Notes: a model not told the origin generated them from the letters alone. DNA of 64,000 bases from Chryseosolibacter indicum (GCF_018598585.1 NZ_JAHESD010000014.1:1-64000); one strand, 5' to 3'. Positions 27,116-35,927 are shown, numbered from the stretch's first letter. Numbers and translations are program-made.

Positions 27116-29386
27116 ATGTCTACTATTATTTCAAAATTGAGAATCTCACTTCTCTTGTTATTCTTACTTCATTTCGTCAATATCAGTTATGGACAGCATA
27201 AGTTGGATAGTCTTAAAGCTGCAGCTATTCACTACATTACCCAAGATACGTTACGCGTAAACACCCTTATAGAGTTGTCGGAGCAATACTATTGGGCTGG
27301 CAGTTACGAGCAAGCACTGGAGGCAAGCAAGTCAGCACAAACGTTGGCACACAGAATTAAATTTGAAAAAGGAGAAGGAGAAGCTTGGTTGACTTCAGGC
27401 CATGCTTATTTGAGAAAAGGTGAATACGATAGTGCGCTTAATGATCTTGATAAAGCAGAAGCAATTTTTCTTAAAGTAAAAGAGCATCTAAAATTAGCAA
27501 ACACCTATTTATACAAAGGACAGGTGAATGACCTCCTTGCTTCCTATTCACAAGCACTGAACTATTATAAACTTGCCAAAGACGTTGTTGATCAGCATCC
27601 TAATGAACAGATGCTGGTAAAGATTTTAAACAGCTATGGAATAACTAATTATAACAAAGGAAGCTACGAGACAGCGCTTGACTATTATCTACAAACGCTT
27701 AAAAAAAGTGAGCATTTCTCCGATAAGATGTATTATGCTTCAACATTAAATAACATTGGTGTTGTACATGTCACCCTGAACCAATATGATGAAGCTTTAA
27801 AATATTTTTTGAAGTATCTTGAAACAATGCGAACGTTGGGCCGGAAGCAGAATATAGCGGTAGCGTTACTCAATGTAGGTGAGGCCTATATTAATCTTGA
27901 TAACAATAGGCAGGGCATACATTATCTTGACAGTGCATTATTTATATACAAGGAAATAAATGATAAAAGAGGCATTTCATTAGCCAACAGTAACCTGGGC
28001 GATGGTTACAAAAATCTAAAGGAATATGCTATTGCAGAAAAGCATTACAAAGAGGCGATAGCAATAGCGACGTCTATTAAAAGCGAAGAGTCGCTTGTTA
28101 AAGCCCTCATAGGTGCCTCTGAACTTTACCTTAGTACTGGAGACAAGCAAAAAATGACAGGTGTGCTTGAACACGCTACCAATACTGCGAAACGTATTGG
28201 CTCTGTATTATGGCTTGAGAAAGCATATTTATTAAGGTCTAAATTGGATTCAGCAAACGGTGACTACAAAGACGCTTATTTGGCATATAAGCAATACGCT
28301 TCCCTTTCTGATAGTTTGTTTAATGAACGAAAGAGCCAGCAGGTAGCTCAAATGCGCGAGCTATTTGAAAGTGAGAAAAAGGACAAAGAGATACTTTTAT
28401 TGCAGGAGGCAAAGAAACTTGAAGAAGTAAAAGCTTCCGGCAATCAAAGAATATTAGCTCTATCTGTTGCCTTCCTCGTGCTTATCATTGCATGCATTTT
28501 ATACTGGGTTTATCATAAGTTTCGTCACACGCTTATCCTTGAACGGAAGAACCAAAAGATTTTGTATGCCTATAAAGAACTGAAGATACTGATGGATAGG
28601 GTTGAGTTGCAGAACAAGATGCTGGCGGCGAAAAATGAAACATTAGAAGATCTTCACCGTGAGAAAGACGGACTAATAGGAATTGTAGCTCATGATTTAC
28701 GAAGTCCCCTTAATAAGATAGCTGGCCTTGCTGAGATATTAAAGGAAAACCAGCGATTAAACTCTGAAGATGGAGAAATAGTAAAGATCATACAGAAAGT
28801 ATGCAAAGACGGAAATGGACTGATCAGAGACCTTCTCGACATCAATCAGTTTGAACATTGCGAAGAGCTTAATGTTTCCTCTGTAGACATTAAAGAGTAC
28901 ACTCAAAATCTTGTAAATCACTATTCTCATCAACTGAAGCGCAAAGCATTAAACCTTACGTTGAATTGTAAGACCGATCTAAACCTTGTAACCGATATTG
29001 GATACCTTACACGCATTCTCGACAACATTCTGACCAATGCTATTAAATTCTCACCATTACATCGCAATATCTACTTCACCATCTCTTCTGAACATGAAGG
29101 TATGGTAAAAATGATCATTCGCGACGAAGGCCAGGGATTTCATTCAAAAGACCTTCCGTATCTTTTTAGAAAATTTAAGAAGTTATCGGCTAAGCCAACA
29201 GCAGGTGAAAGTTCTACAGGATTAGGATTATCTATTGTAAAGTCCTTAACCGAAAAAATAAAAGGTACAATACGCGTAGAAAGTGAATGGGGGAAAGGTG
29301 CGACATTCATCCTTGAGTTTCCCCGAGAAATTTCGCTTGGTATGTCGTCTACCCATGAAACTGTAGCCCTAAGTGCCGAAAGGTAG
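27116..29386 (+). CDS. TPR-containing sensor histidine kinase
   Basis: A 756-residue protein with a signal at 1-26, about seven TPR repeats over residues 40-400 (for example YYLQTLKKSEHFSDK, ALKYFLKYLETMRTLGRK), one membrane segment near 445-465, a coiled coil, and a kinase core. The H-box is VAHDLRSPLNKIAGLAEIL near 523, followed by N-box DNILTNAIKFSP near 640, G1 DEGQGF and G2 GLGLSIVKSL. There is no receiver domain. The periplasmic TPR domain probably senses a protein or peptide partner. It acts on an unlinked regulator; the CheY-like protein at 16.3 kb is one option. Confidence 0.92.
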   Translation: MSTIISKLRISLLLLFLLHFVNISYGQHKLDSLKAAAIHYITQDTLRVNTLIELSEQYYWAGSYEQALEASKSAQTLAHRIKFEKGEGEAWLTSGHAYLRKGEYDSALNDLDKAEAIFLKVKEHLKLANTYLYKGQVNDLLASYSQALNYYKLAKDVVDQHPNEQMLVKILNSYGITNYNKGSYETALDYYLQTLKKSEHFSDKMYYASTLNNIGVVHVTLNQYDEALKYFLKYLETMRTLGRKQNIAVALLNVGEAYINLDNNRQGIHYLDSALFIYKEINDKRGISLANSNLGDGYKNLKEYAIAEKHYKEAIAIATSIKSEESLVKALIGASELYLSTGDKQKMTGVLEHATNTAKRIGSVLWLEKAYLLRSKLDSANGDYKDAYLAYKQYASLSDSLFNERKSQQVAQMRELFESEKKDKEILLLQEAKKLEEVKASGNQRILALSVAFLVLIIACILYWVYHKFRHTLILERKNQKILYAYKELKILMDRVELQNKMLAAKNETLEDLHREKDGLIGIVAHDLRSPLNKIAGLAEILKENQRLNSEDGEIVKIIQKVCKDGNGLIRDLLDINQFEHCEELNVSSVDIKEYTQNLVNHYSHQLKRKALNLTLNCKTDLNLVTDIGYLTRILDNILTNAIKFSPLHRNIYFTISSEHEGMVKMIIRDEGQGFHSKDLPYLFRKFKKLSAKPTAGESSTGLGLSIVKSLTEKIKGTIRVESEWGKGATFILEFPREISLGMSSTHETVALSAER

Positions 29387-29442
29387 CGGGGAAGGCAATT
29401 AGCTGGTCTAATGCGTTAATTTCATGCTCTTTTATGTGTTTT

Positions 29443-29519
29443 AATACACTCACAATACACTGTCCATACTTCAGGTATACTTAGAGCATACACTCAGCAT
29501 ACATCAAGAATACTTCATT
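29443..29519. repeat. seven degenerate 11-bp phased repeats
   Basis: Units start at 29443, 29454, 29465, 29476, 29487, 29498 and 29509, an exact 11-bp period. Each begins [A/C/T]ATAC and continues with A/T, C/T-rich bases, for example AATACACTCAC and CATACTTCAGG. The period is not a multiple of three, so it is not coding. All copies face the same side of the helix. They lie just downstream of the kinase gene. Confidence 0.85.
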
Positions 29520-29695
29520 CGGCAGAACAATTTCTGAAAATAAAAGATAATTGGGCTTAGAAGAGGCATTGCTGGCTGACTAGTACTAACTATAAGGGAT
29601 ACTCCCTAGAAGGATATAACTACCTATTTTTCATGGTCTCACCCTTCAAAGTAAGGATTTTGATAAGATAAAATACAATGAAAGGTAAAACATTG

Positions 29696-29726
29696 TTTGG
29701 GGGTTGAAATTAATCTCATACATTTA
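29696..29726 (+). promoter_or_regulatory. Bacteroidota-type promoter candidate
   Basis: TTTG at 29696-29699 and TACATTTA at 29719-29726 are separated by 19 bases. This is close to the known Bacteroidota pattern of TTTG at -33 and TAnnTTTG at -7; the last base differs. No protein gene follows on this strand before the terminator at 29789. Confidence 0.4.
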
Positions 29727-29732
29727 TGGCAG

Positions 29733-29820
29733 TACGGTTTTTAGAGAGGGTCTTTATCCGTACCAAAGTTATATCATTAACTTTCAAGAGCAGTAGTACC
29801 AGATGGGTATTACTGCTTTT
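29733..29820 (+). ncRNA. possible small RNA
   Basis: The region between the promoter candidate and a good hairpin with a T-rich tail at 29789-29820 would give an RNA of about 90 bases. It has no convincing open frame. The existence of this RNA is inferred from the two signals only. Confidence 0.3.
29789..29820 (+). terminator. intrinsic terminator
   Basis: AGCAGTAGTACC pairs with GGTATTACTGCT (one G-U) over a 5-base loop, followed by TTTTCTCTT. It ends either the possible small RNA or a long 3' end of the kinase transcript. Confidence 0.6.
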
Positions 29821-29950
29821 CTCTTATTAATAATAAGGCATTGGTTAAATTAAGCAGGGCGCATCCTGTCATCATCAGATATAGAAGGCATCATTCAAGG
29901 TTATTTCCGTCGCAGGATCAGTTCGAATATGGAAAAGGAGGGAGGGTACT

Positions 29951-30193
29951 TCAAATGATTCTGGATTCCGAATACAAATCATATACAGCAATTAATCGTT
30001 CACGACTGGATGACAATTTGTATTGTCCGATTTCATCGCGGCGCTCTGCGTATACCGGTTGATATGATGATTCAAATTCGTCCCAGACAATAAATAAGTA
30101 ATTATATCCGATTTTGCTCAATCTGCCATTTTCTAACCAAAGGTTAAAAACTTCTTCATCAAGAGCTTTAGGAAAGTCAGGGCCATCAAACAT
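29951..30193 (-). CDS. small conserved hypothetical protein
   Basis: An 80-residue acidic protein beginning MFDGPDFPKALDEEVFNLWL and containing NYLFIVWDEFESSYQPVY. The composition and the strong alternating pattern look like real coding sequence. No membrane segment or known motif. It lies 47 bases upstream-of-end from uvsE on the same strand, so both may share a transcript. An opposite-strand frame over it is a shadow. Confidence 0.6.
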   Translation of the reverse strand: MFDGPDFPKALDEEVFNLWLENGRLSKIGYNYLFIVWDEFESSYQPVYAERRDEIGQYKLSSSRERLIAVYDLYSESRII

Positions 30194-30239
30194 GGATCAA
30201 AAGTAAAAAAATTGAGTAAGTTTTTTTGGTTCGCGGAGT

Positions 30240-31163
30240 TTAAGCCATTACTTTCTTAAGATTAACATTGTATTCTTTTTTATACCTTGCTACTGCCTTT
30301 TCCTTAGCTTTTGCTTCAAGTACTACGTCAACATCGACGTTATATCGCTGCATATACTGATAAATGTAGTCTGCATGGGCTACGTTTGCCGCGTTTTTAT
30401 CTTCATATTTTCTTTTAGAACTTGAGTAATGGACAATCGGTGTAATGTATTTAGGCCAAGTATTTACAGCAGCTTTAAGTGCTTCCTCTTCTGCTAAGCC
30501 TCCAGTACAGAACTGATGGTGAAAGTAATCAAACACTATGGGTATGCCGATACGTTCATGGATAGCAAGCAAATCTTTTATAGAGTACATGTTCACTTTG
30601 TCATCATTCTCAACTGTGAGTCTTGTTTTTACGCTTTCTGGGAGTTTGAGATAATTGTTGCAAAACCGATCAATTGCATCTTGTTTGTTGCTTACGGCAC
30701 TTCCAACATGGATGTTGATTTTTGCGAAGGGTGTACGCGGCAAATTCATCAAGTCCATGATTTCCCCATGTTGCCGCAGGTCTTTAATCGTATTGTTTAG
30801 AACACGATCACTATTTGTTGCTAAGACATCAAATTGGCCCGGATGGAAAGTCAGCCGAAGGCCATATTCACGAGCTTTTTCACCAGAACGTGCAAGAATC
30901 TTTGCTATTGCCTCGAAATCGGGTAGATCGCGCAGTTCGTATTCGCTCATCCAAGGAAACATATCACTACTTAGTCTATAAAGCAAAACGCCGTTTTCAA
31001 TGTTCCAATCTATTATTTTAGCCAGATCAGAAACATTTTTTAAAGCTAAAGCGGAAGCATAACTAGGTCCCTTTGACTCAAAGGTTCGCTTAACCATACT
31101 TCGATTGACTTGAATACTCTTTTCCGAAAGACTAATATTGATACAGGCATAACCAATTCGCAT
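30240..31163 (-). CDS. uvsE: UV damage endonuclease UvsE (UVDE)
   Basis: A 307-residue TIM-barrel DNA repair enzyme. Family features: MRIGYACIN at the start, YRLSSDMFPW near 62-71, LTFHPGQFDVL near 103-113, INIHVGSA near 148, LTVENDD near 182, VFDYFHHQFC near 208 and KRKYEDKNAANVAHADY near 248. The histidines, aspartates and glutamates bind the metal cluster. It nicks DNA 5' of UV photoproducts. The next genes, an EVE-domain protein and a small conserved protein, lie on the same strand but with gaps. Confidence 0.93.
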   Translation of the reverse strand: MRIGYACINISLSEKSIQVNRSMVKRTFESKGPSYASALALKNVSDLAKIIDWNIENGVLLYRLSSDMFPWMSEYELRDLPDFEAIAKILARSGEKAREYGLRLTFHPGQFDVLATNSDRVLNNTIKDLRQHGEIMDLMNLPRTPFAKINIHVGSAVSNKQDAIDRFCNNYLKLPESVKTRLTVENDDKVNMYSIKDLLAIHERIGIPIVFDYFHHQFCTGGLAEEEALKAAVNTWPKYITPIVHYSSSKRKYEDKNAANVAHADYIYQYMQRYNVDVDVVLEAKAKEKAVARYKKEYNVNLKKVMA

Positions 31164-31387
31164 ATTCTTTTTAACTCTAAAACCTCCAAAGTCCTTAATT
31201 GGTTTAGCTGCTTAAAAGCTCAAAGGATAGTTGTATTCCCAGTTTAATTTCGTATCTTACTAGACTTTCTATAATGTCATTCTAGCTCAAAAGGTCCGCT
31301 AATCCCTTTAACCAAGGGCAGATCATGAATTTTATAAACCTTACGTATAATTTATATTATGTTAAATAGCTTTATTTGCTCCTTGCT

Positions 31388-31795
31388 TTACAACCCACCC
31401 ATCTTTAAAATCTTCTTATATTCCTTTTCTTTAACGGTTCCTACCGATAATCTAGAGAGTCGAACAAGATCCATGTCTTTTAAGGTTGGATCAGCTTTAA
31501 TTTCGGCCAGCGTTACGGGCTTGGGCATTGCTTTAACAGGTTTGAGATCAGCCACCACCCAATTGGTGTCTATGGTTGTCGGATCCTGATAAGCCTCTTT
31601 TATCACTTCTGCTATGCCTACGACGGCAAGGCCTTCGTTGCTATGGTAAAAAAGCACATGATCTCCTTTTTTCATTGCTCTCAAATTGTTACGGGCACCA
31701 TAGTTTCGCACTCCGTCCCAAAAAGTTTTACCATCCTTAACAAATTGATCCCAGCTATACTTAAACGGTTCTGATTTTACGAGCCAGTAATTCAT
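31388..31795 (-). CDS. EVE domain protein (PUA-like fold)
   Basis: A 135-residue protein made up of one EVE domain: MNYWLVKSEPFKYSWDQF at the start, WDGVRNYGARNNLRAMKKGD near 27-46, VLFYHSNEG near 47-55 and VGIAEV near 59. EVE domains relate to YTH and PUA folds and bind modified bases in nucleic acids. The standalone form is common in bacteria and its cellular target is unsettled. The gene is monocistronic, 224 bases from uvsE. Confidence 0.92.
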   Translation of the reverse strand: MNYWLVKSEPFKYSWDQFVKDGKTFWDGVRNYGARNNLRAMKKGDHVLFYHSNEGLAVVGIAEVIKEAYQDPTTIDTNWVVADLKPVKAMPKPVTLAEIKADPTLKDMDLVRLSRLSVGTVKEKEYKKILKMGGL

Positions 31796-31922
31796 TGTGC
31801 ATTTTCAATTAGCGCGGCGAAGATAAAAAATACCGGCATTTCACGCATCTGATACAGGCCTTCAGGTTTTATAAATTACGCATTTTTGATCCCTCTAACA
31901 TTAATGAATGGCTATCTTGGCA

Positions 31923-32480
31923 CTATGGTACACAGGCTAGAAACAAGCTGGCAAATATCACATTAAACGGAATTAAAGCCAGCATATACACAGTAGCATT
32001 TAAAAAGAAAGTTCTTTGGTTATTTAGTCTGCTGCTGGTATCTATTCTCTCACCATAGTTAATGCACAATGTCATTAATAGATTCTTTTTCTGAGTTTCT
32101 CTCGTAAACCCTTCTATCAGTTCACTTTTAAACAACACTTCGGGTGGTGAGTATCGCTTTTGCAGATGATCATAGGAATTAATGCCCTTAAAAAGTAGTA
32201 TGGCTACTGTTAATATACACAATGGTATAGACATGCAAGCAGCAAGATAAAGGGCTGATATCTTCTCGGAGCACACCGTGGCGTATACCAATAACCCTAA
32301 TAAAGCTGCTAGTGCTATTCCTAATGTTGTATATGCTCTTTTAGTAAGGTTTTCTCCCCTTTCTGCTATTTCACTCAGAAACTTGTCACTTTGCTCCATC
32401 GTCAACTGAAGAAAACTTGTATCCAGTTTTTCAATGTTCTGAGTAAAGTATTCTGGTAACAACCATGTCTTACTTGTCAT
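31923..32480 (-). CDS. four-helix membrane protein of unknown function
   Basis: A 185-residue protein. After a soluble helical N-terminus of about 45 residues come two membrane segments (about 50-68 and 75-97), a soluble middle with KRYSPPEVLFKSELIEGFTRETQKKNLL, and a last hydrophobic region near 160-185. I do not recognise a family; the arrangement loosely resembles two-transmembrane effector-like proteins, but no toxin or nucleotide-sensing gene is next to it. A strong terminator upstream separates it from the next gene. Confidence 0.65.
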   Translation of the reverse strand: MTSKTWLLPEYFTQNIEKLDTSFLQLTMEQSDKFLSEIAERGENLTKRAYTTLGIALAALLGLLVYATVCSEKISALYLAACMSIPLCILTVAILLFKGINSYDHLQKRYSPPEVLFKSELIEGFTRETQKKNLLMTLCINYGERIDTSSRLNNQRTFFLNATVYMLALIPFNVIFASLFLACVP

Positions 32481-32548
32481 AATTCAACTATTGTAGTTAA
32501 CTACAGGCAAAATTTCCCGTACTCTCACGTGTTAATATATAACAAAAT

Positions 32549-32578
32549 AAAAACGCTCCTTTATATGGAGCGTTTTTT
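32549..32578 (-). terminator. strong intrinsic terminator
   Basis: AAAAACGCTCC and GGAGCGTTTTTT flank a 7-base loop. On the minus strand the stem is followed by a T-rich tail, so it ends the transcript of the small gene at 32605-32931. The symmetric A/T flanks allow it to work in both directions. Confidence 0.85.
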
Positions 32579-32604
32579 AAATGTTGTATCAAATATCAAA
32601 AAAA

Positions 32605-32931
32605 TTAGTAGTAAGATAAGGCTTCCTGACTTTCGGCCTCATAAGCACGATAGACCTTTTCATACTTTGAATGAAAGGCACAGGCACTTTTTATATCGCT
32701 TAATCTTAAGCTATTTGTATTAAGGTGCAAGCCGGTTACATCGTAAGGTTTTAATTGAACTGTTACCTCATAATTAAGAGAGATGTTTTCTACGGCAGTA
32801 ATAAATATTCCTGCTCCCAACGCAGGACTACAAATTCCTACTACGTTCCCAAATTCTTTGCTGTGAATAAGAAGTCTTAAAATTTCTTCGGATGCACTGG
32901 TAAATGAAAGTTCAGGTTTGTTCTGTTCCAT
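32605..32931 (-). CDS. conserved hypothetical protein, 108 residues
   Basis: A soluble protein starting MEQNKPELSFTSASEEILRLL, with strands such as VVGICSPALGAGIFITAVENI and VTVQLKPYDVTGLHLNTNSL. No known motif. It is monocistronic, with an intrinsic terminator 27 bases beyond its stop. The lack of signal or membrane segment suggests a cytoplasmic location. Confidence 0.6.
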   Translation of the reverse strand: MEQNKPELSFTSASEEILRLLIHSKEFGNVVGICSPALGAGIFITAVENISLNYEVTVQLKPYDVTGLHLNTNSLRLSDIKSACAFHSKYEKVYRAYEAESQEALSYY

Positions 32932-33060
32932 GGTAAGTAGTAATTAAATCAGGTAAATCTTGAAGTGCCAATCGCACTAACGCATTATTAGCAAAAAAAT
33001 TATGCCTGCTAATATGATAACAGCCCTGCTAACCAAGACCCGGGAAATAATCGCTACTTA

Positions 33061-34509
33061 TTAATCAGGTAGGGTAAAATAAAAGGTAGCACCTTTATTC
33101 ACTTCCGCTTCTGCCCATATTTTTCCACCATGTCTGTCTATAATTCGTTTCACCAGAGCAAGCCCTACACCTGTCCCTTCAAATTCCTCCTTTTTATGAA
33201 GGCGCTGAAAGACACCGAATAGTTTTTCAACGTAATTCATATCAAAGCCTACACCATTATCTTTAACCTTGTACATCACTTCCTCCCCTCTTTGTTCGCT
33301 TGTTATTGAAATAAACGTTTCTGCTGTTTTACGGGAATACTTTAACGCATTTGAAACAAGATTAATCCAAATTTGACGTAGCATATTAATATCTCCTTTA
33401 CAGGGAATGAGGGATTGAATGTCAATTTCTATTTTTCTGTTTTGTTCCTGCGACAGCAGTTCGGAACAGATTCTTCGTACTTCTTCATCTGTATTAAACC
33501 TTGTCTTTGTCACCGGCACTTTAGATGTCCTTGAAAACTCAAGAAGATCATCAATCAGTTGGCCCATGTATTTTGCATTCTTTGTTATCACCTGTATAAG
33601 GCGCTTGCCATTGGCGTCCAACCGCGGATTATAATCCTCCTCAAGTATTCTTGTATACCCGTCAATAGCACGTAACGGTGCTCGTAAGTCATGAGAAACT
33701 GAATAGGTAAACGCCTCCATCTCATGGTTACTGGCGTTTAATTGTTCTGTTCTCTCTTCTACTTTTCTTTCAAGTTCCAGATTAAGCTGTCTTACTTTTT
33801 CTTCGCTTTTCAAAAAATCTCTTTCACGAAGGATGAGCTCTTTATTCATTTCTTCTACACCTTTAGTCTTTTCTTCAAGTTCTGAATATAACTGCTTAAG
33901 CTTTTGTTCCGCACGCTTCTTCTGCCCTATTTCATCCTGTAGTCTCGCGTTAAGTGCTCTCAGTTCTGCTGTTCTTCCTTCTACCATTTTTTCAAACTCC
34001 CTTGCGCTTTTAAATTCCATTATCTGTGGTATAACTTTAAGTAACGCCACAGCCGCAATGAGTGATACAATGGCCGTTGCTATTGTAATGATTATCCAGG
34101 TTTGATGAGAGGGGTTAAGGGAGCTGGATGATTGCAACAGAAATATAAGACCAACCATCAGGAATAAGATCACAAAAAGCAGTAATGAAAACCTGAGAAA
34201 CGCAGACTCAACTTTGTGCTTTAAAATAAAATAGAGGATGGTAACGGATATGATAAAGAATGACAACGCTATCGCCAGATATAAAGCACTACCCGATGAA
34301 ACTGATGTAATGGACTTAGCGATGTCGTTTGTAAGTATAGTTGCTGTTACAACTTTAAAGGGACCTAATGCAACATCAGGTTGATGTTGCCACATCATTT
34401 CCGCTGTCAGTAAGTACCCTATATTATTTTTTAATCCACCTGTAAGAATATTGCCGTAAAGAATTGTAATTATTAATACTGGTAGTAAAGAAAAACCGGC
34501 TCTGATCAT
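33061..34509 (-). CDS. membrane sensor histidine kinase
   Basis: A 482-residue kinase with an N-terminal membrane segment near 5-25, a periplasmic loop of about 50 residues, three further segments near 75-95, 103-123 and 138-158, a long coiled coil with MVEGRTAELRALNARLQDEI and VEERTEQLNASN, and the core. The H-box is SVSHDLRAPLRAIDGYTRIL near 272, the N-box NLVSNALKYS near 387, with DNGVGFD and GTGVGLALVKRI. It matches the phytochrome-like kinases without a photosensor. It lacks a receiver; its partner is not in the neighbourhood. Confidence 0.9.
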   Translation of the reverse strand: MIRAGFSLLPVLIITILYGNILTGGLKNNIGYLLTAEMMWQHQPDVALGPFKVVTATILTNDIAKSITSVSSGSALYLAIALSFFIISVTILYFILKHKVESAFLRFSLLLFVILFLMVGLIFLLQSSSSLNPSHQTWIIITIATAIVSLIAAVALLKVIPQIMEFKSAREFEKMVEGRTAELRALNARLQDEIGQKKRAEQKLKQLYSELEEKTKGVEEMNKELILRERDFLKSEEKVRQLNLELERKVEERTEQLNASNHEMEAFTYSVSHDLRAPLRAIDGYTRILEEDYNPRLDANGKRLIQVITKNAKYMGQLIDDLLEFSRTSKVPVTKTRFNTDEEVRRICSELLSQEQNRKIEIDIQSLIPCKGDINMLRQIWINLVSNALKYSRKTAETFISITSEQRGEEVMYKVKDNGVGFDMNYVEKLFGVFQRLHKKEEFEGTGVGLALVKRIIDRHGGKIWAEAEVNKGATFYFTLPD

Positions 34510-34584
34510 CGTCTTAGCATTTCAAAGGATTACAAGATCCTGAATTGAAATTAATAAAAACAATGACTATTCTGCAATGTATTT

Positions 34585-35097
34585 TCAGTAAGTCAACCTC
34601 CTTTGAGCTATTGTTGTATCTAAGCCGCAAGCTTCATTGACAAGTGTTTGAATAATTTTGAGAAGTATTTCACTGCGCGCCTGTGAAAGCAAGTTGTTTG
34701 TGTTTTCAATCTGCTCGAGCAACATCAGGTAGCGGTAAAGTTGCTCCCGAAGCGTACCTCTTACCTGGTCGTTGTTCAGGTTACTAAATACCCTGTTGGT
34801 ACTGTTTAAACTATTTAAATTGATGTAAGCACAAAGATCTTCTTTAATGTGGGGAGATAAGAAAGCAACCTGGCTCTCCAGAGTACAGAAGTGCACATCC
34901 TTCCCTTCGTCCAATTGCTGTAATGCAGTCAGCATGAATTCATTTACATCGTTAATAAAAGCAAATGTTTCAATAAAACGTTGATTGGGGCACTGTTCAT
35001 TAGTCAATTCATTAAATTCATCACACCAACTGTCCATGATAGCATAAAGACTAATTAGGCGAGACGTTATATCAGATATCGTTATATTTAAATTCAT
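34585..35097 (-). CDS. hypothetical helical protein with a terminator in its leader
   Basis: A 170-residue, mostly helical soluble protein (MNLNITISDITSRL, ALQQLDEGKDVHFCTLESQVAFLSPHIKEDL, LLEQIENTNNLLSQARSEILLKIIQ). I do not recognise the family. Its ATG is only 18 bases from the end of a strong hairpin-plus-T-run terminator at 35116-35145, which leaves no room for a promoter in between. It must be reached by read-through, or depend on conditional attenuation. It lies 75 bases upstream of the sensor kinase gene on the same strand and may form a transcript with it. Confidence 0.65.
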   Translation of the reverse strand: MNLNITISDITSRLISLYAIMDSWCDEFNELTNEQCPNQRFIETFAFINDVNEFMLTALQQLDEGKDVHFCTLESQVAFLSPHIKEDLCAYINLNSLNSTNRVFSNLNNDQVRGTLREQLYRYLMLLEQIENTNNLLSQARSEILLKIIQTLVNEACGLDTTIAQRRLTY

Positions 35098-35115
35098 AGA
35101 GAAGGTTCAGTTAAT

Positions 35116-35145
35116 AAAAAAGCCCGGGTTTTGCCCGGGCTTTTT
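35116..35145 (-). terminator. intrinsic terminator or attenuator 18 bases before a start codon
   Basis: AAAAAAGCCCGGG and CCCGGGCTTTTT enclose a 5-base loop. On the minus strand GCCCGGG stems are followed by six T residues. It lies between a short frame (35180-35266) and the ATG of the gene at 35097. No plus-strand gene ends before it. It fits an attenuator, or the end of a short RNA. Confidence 0.8.
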
Positions 35146-35179
35146 ATATGGTTAGGTTTATATCTTTCATAGTATTACC

Positions 35180-35266
35180 TCACACCAAATCCCGGACATA
35201 ATAGTTGATGTCAAAGCGTTCGCTTTGTTTCATCAAAATATTCTTGGATTTAATTGTGATCATCAT
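35180..35266 (-). CDS. possible 28-residue small protein or leader peptide
   Basis: A short frame beginning MMITIKSKNILMKQSERF and ending YYVRDLV. It starts 5 bases after TACCTTTG (35271-35278), a perfect TAnnTTTG element, which would be too close for a classic leader unless translation is nearly leaderless from an internal ATG. A seven-codon frame (MKDINLTI) follows and ends at the terminator. Coding is plausible but unproven. Confidence 0.35.
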   Translation of the reverse strand: MMITIKSKNILMKQSERFDINYYVRDLV

Positions 35267-35270
35267 GTAA

Positions 35271-35278
35271 CAAAGGTA
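35271..35278 (-). promoter_or_regulatory. TAnnTTTG -7 element candidate
   Basis: TACCTTTG on the minus strand matches the Bacteroidota -7 consensus. I cannot find a good TTTG about 19 bases upstream, so this is a partial match. If active it would drive the short leader frames, the terminator and, by read-through, the genes downstream. Confidence 0.35.
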
Positions 35279-35451
35279 GCGTAAAATTCAGAATAACATA
35301 CGTTCTCTCATATGAAATTTTTGCTGCTAATGCATTACTTATTTAACTGTTTGTTAATCCACAACTTGGAAATGAGGTGAAGCATAACCTCCTCAAGCAA
35401 CTACTACAGGTCAGATGGCATAATTGTTTGAACGAAGAAGATGCACTTAAA

Positions 35452-35862
35452 ATGAAAATGTTTATGAAAGTAATTCCAACAAGAGTTCATGGGGTATTAG
35501 ACTACCTCGTGGGCATTTTCCTGATAGCCGCTCCGTGGCTTTTAGGTTTTGCAGGGAATGGCGCTGAAACATGGGTACCAGTAATATTAGGTATAGGTGC
35601 TATCCTGTACAGCCTTATGACCAATTATGAATTAGGTGCATCGAAGATGCTTTCAATGCGTACGCATTTGAATATGGATCTTCTCTCTGGTGCTTTTCTT
35701 GCAATATCTCCTTGGTTGTTTGGTTTCAATGAGTATGTTTATCTACCTCATTTGTTGCTGGGTATTATGGAGATCGGCGTAGCTTTATTAACTGATCCTG
35801 TTCCGGCACATGCAACCAATAATAGTGTGCTTACAGACAGGCAACACAGGCACGCTCACTAA
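35452..35862 (+). CDS. SPW-repeat membrane protein
   Basis: A small membrane protein of about 136 residues. I take the ATG giving MKMFMKVIPTRVHG; a GTG 25 codons upstream is less likely because its extension is not family-like. It has two halves with the SPW-type motifs APWLLGF and SPWLFGF and about four membrane segments, with HGVLDYLVG at the beginning. SPW-repeat proteins occur widely in bacteria and have no known activity. A clear terminator follows. Confidence 0.85.
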   Translation: MKMFMKVIPTRVHGVLDYLVGIFLIAAPWLLGFAGNGAETWVPVILGIGAILYSLMTNYELGASKMLSMRTHLNMDLLSGAFLAISPWLFGFNEYVYLPHLLLGIMEIGVALLTDPVPAHATNNSVLTDRQHRHAH

Positions 35863-35885
35863 AGACAAGTTTATCAAAAACAACG

Positions 35886-35914
35886 AAGCCGGGATTTAGT
35901 CCCCGGCTTTTTTT
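35886..35914 (+). terminator. intrinsic terminator after the SPW-repeat gene
   Basis: AAGCCGGG pairs with CCCGGCTT around a short loop, followed by a T-run of seven. It lies 24 bases after the stop. Confidence 0.85.
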
Positions 35915-35927
35915 GCTTTACGCCGCA

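Noticed and set aside
29841-30062. 73-codon plus frame opposite the 80-residue protein
   Set aside because: Basic, low-quality composition; the minus-strand frame is much more protein-like.
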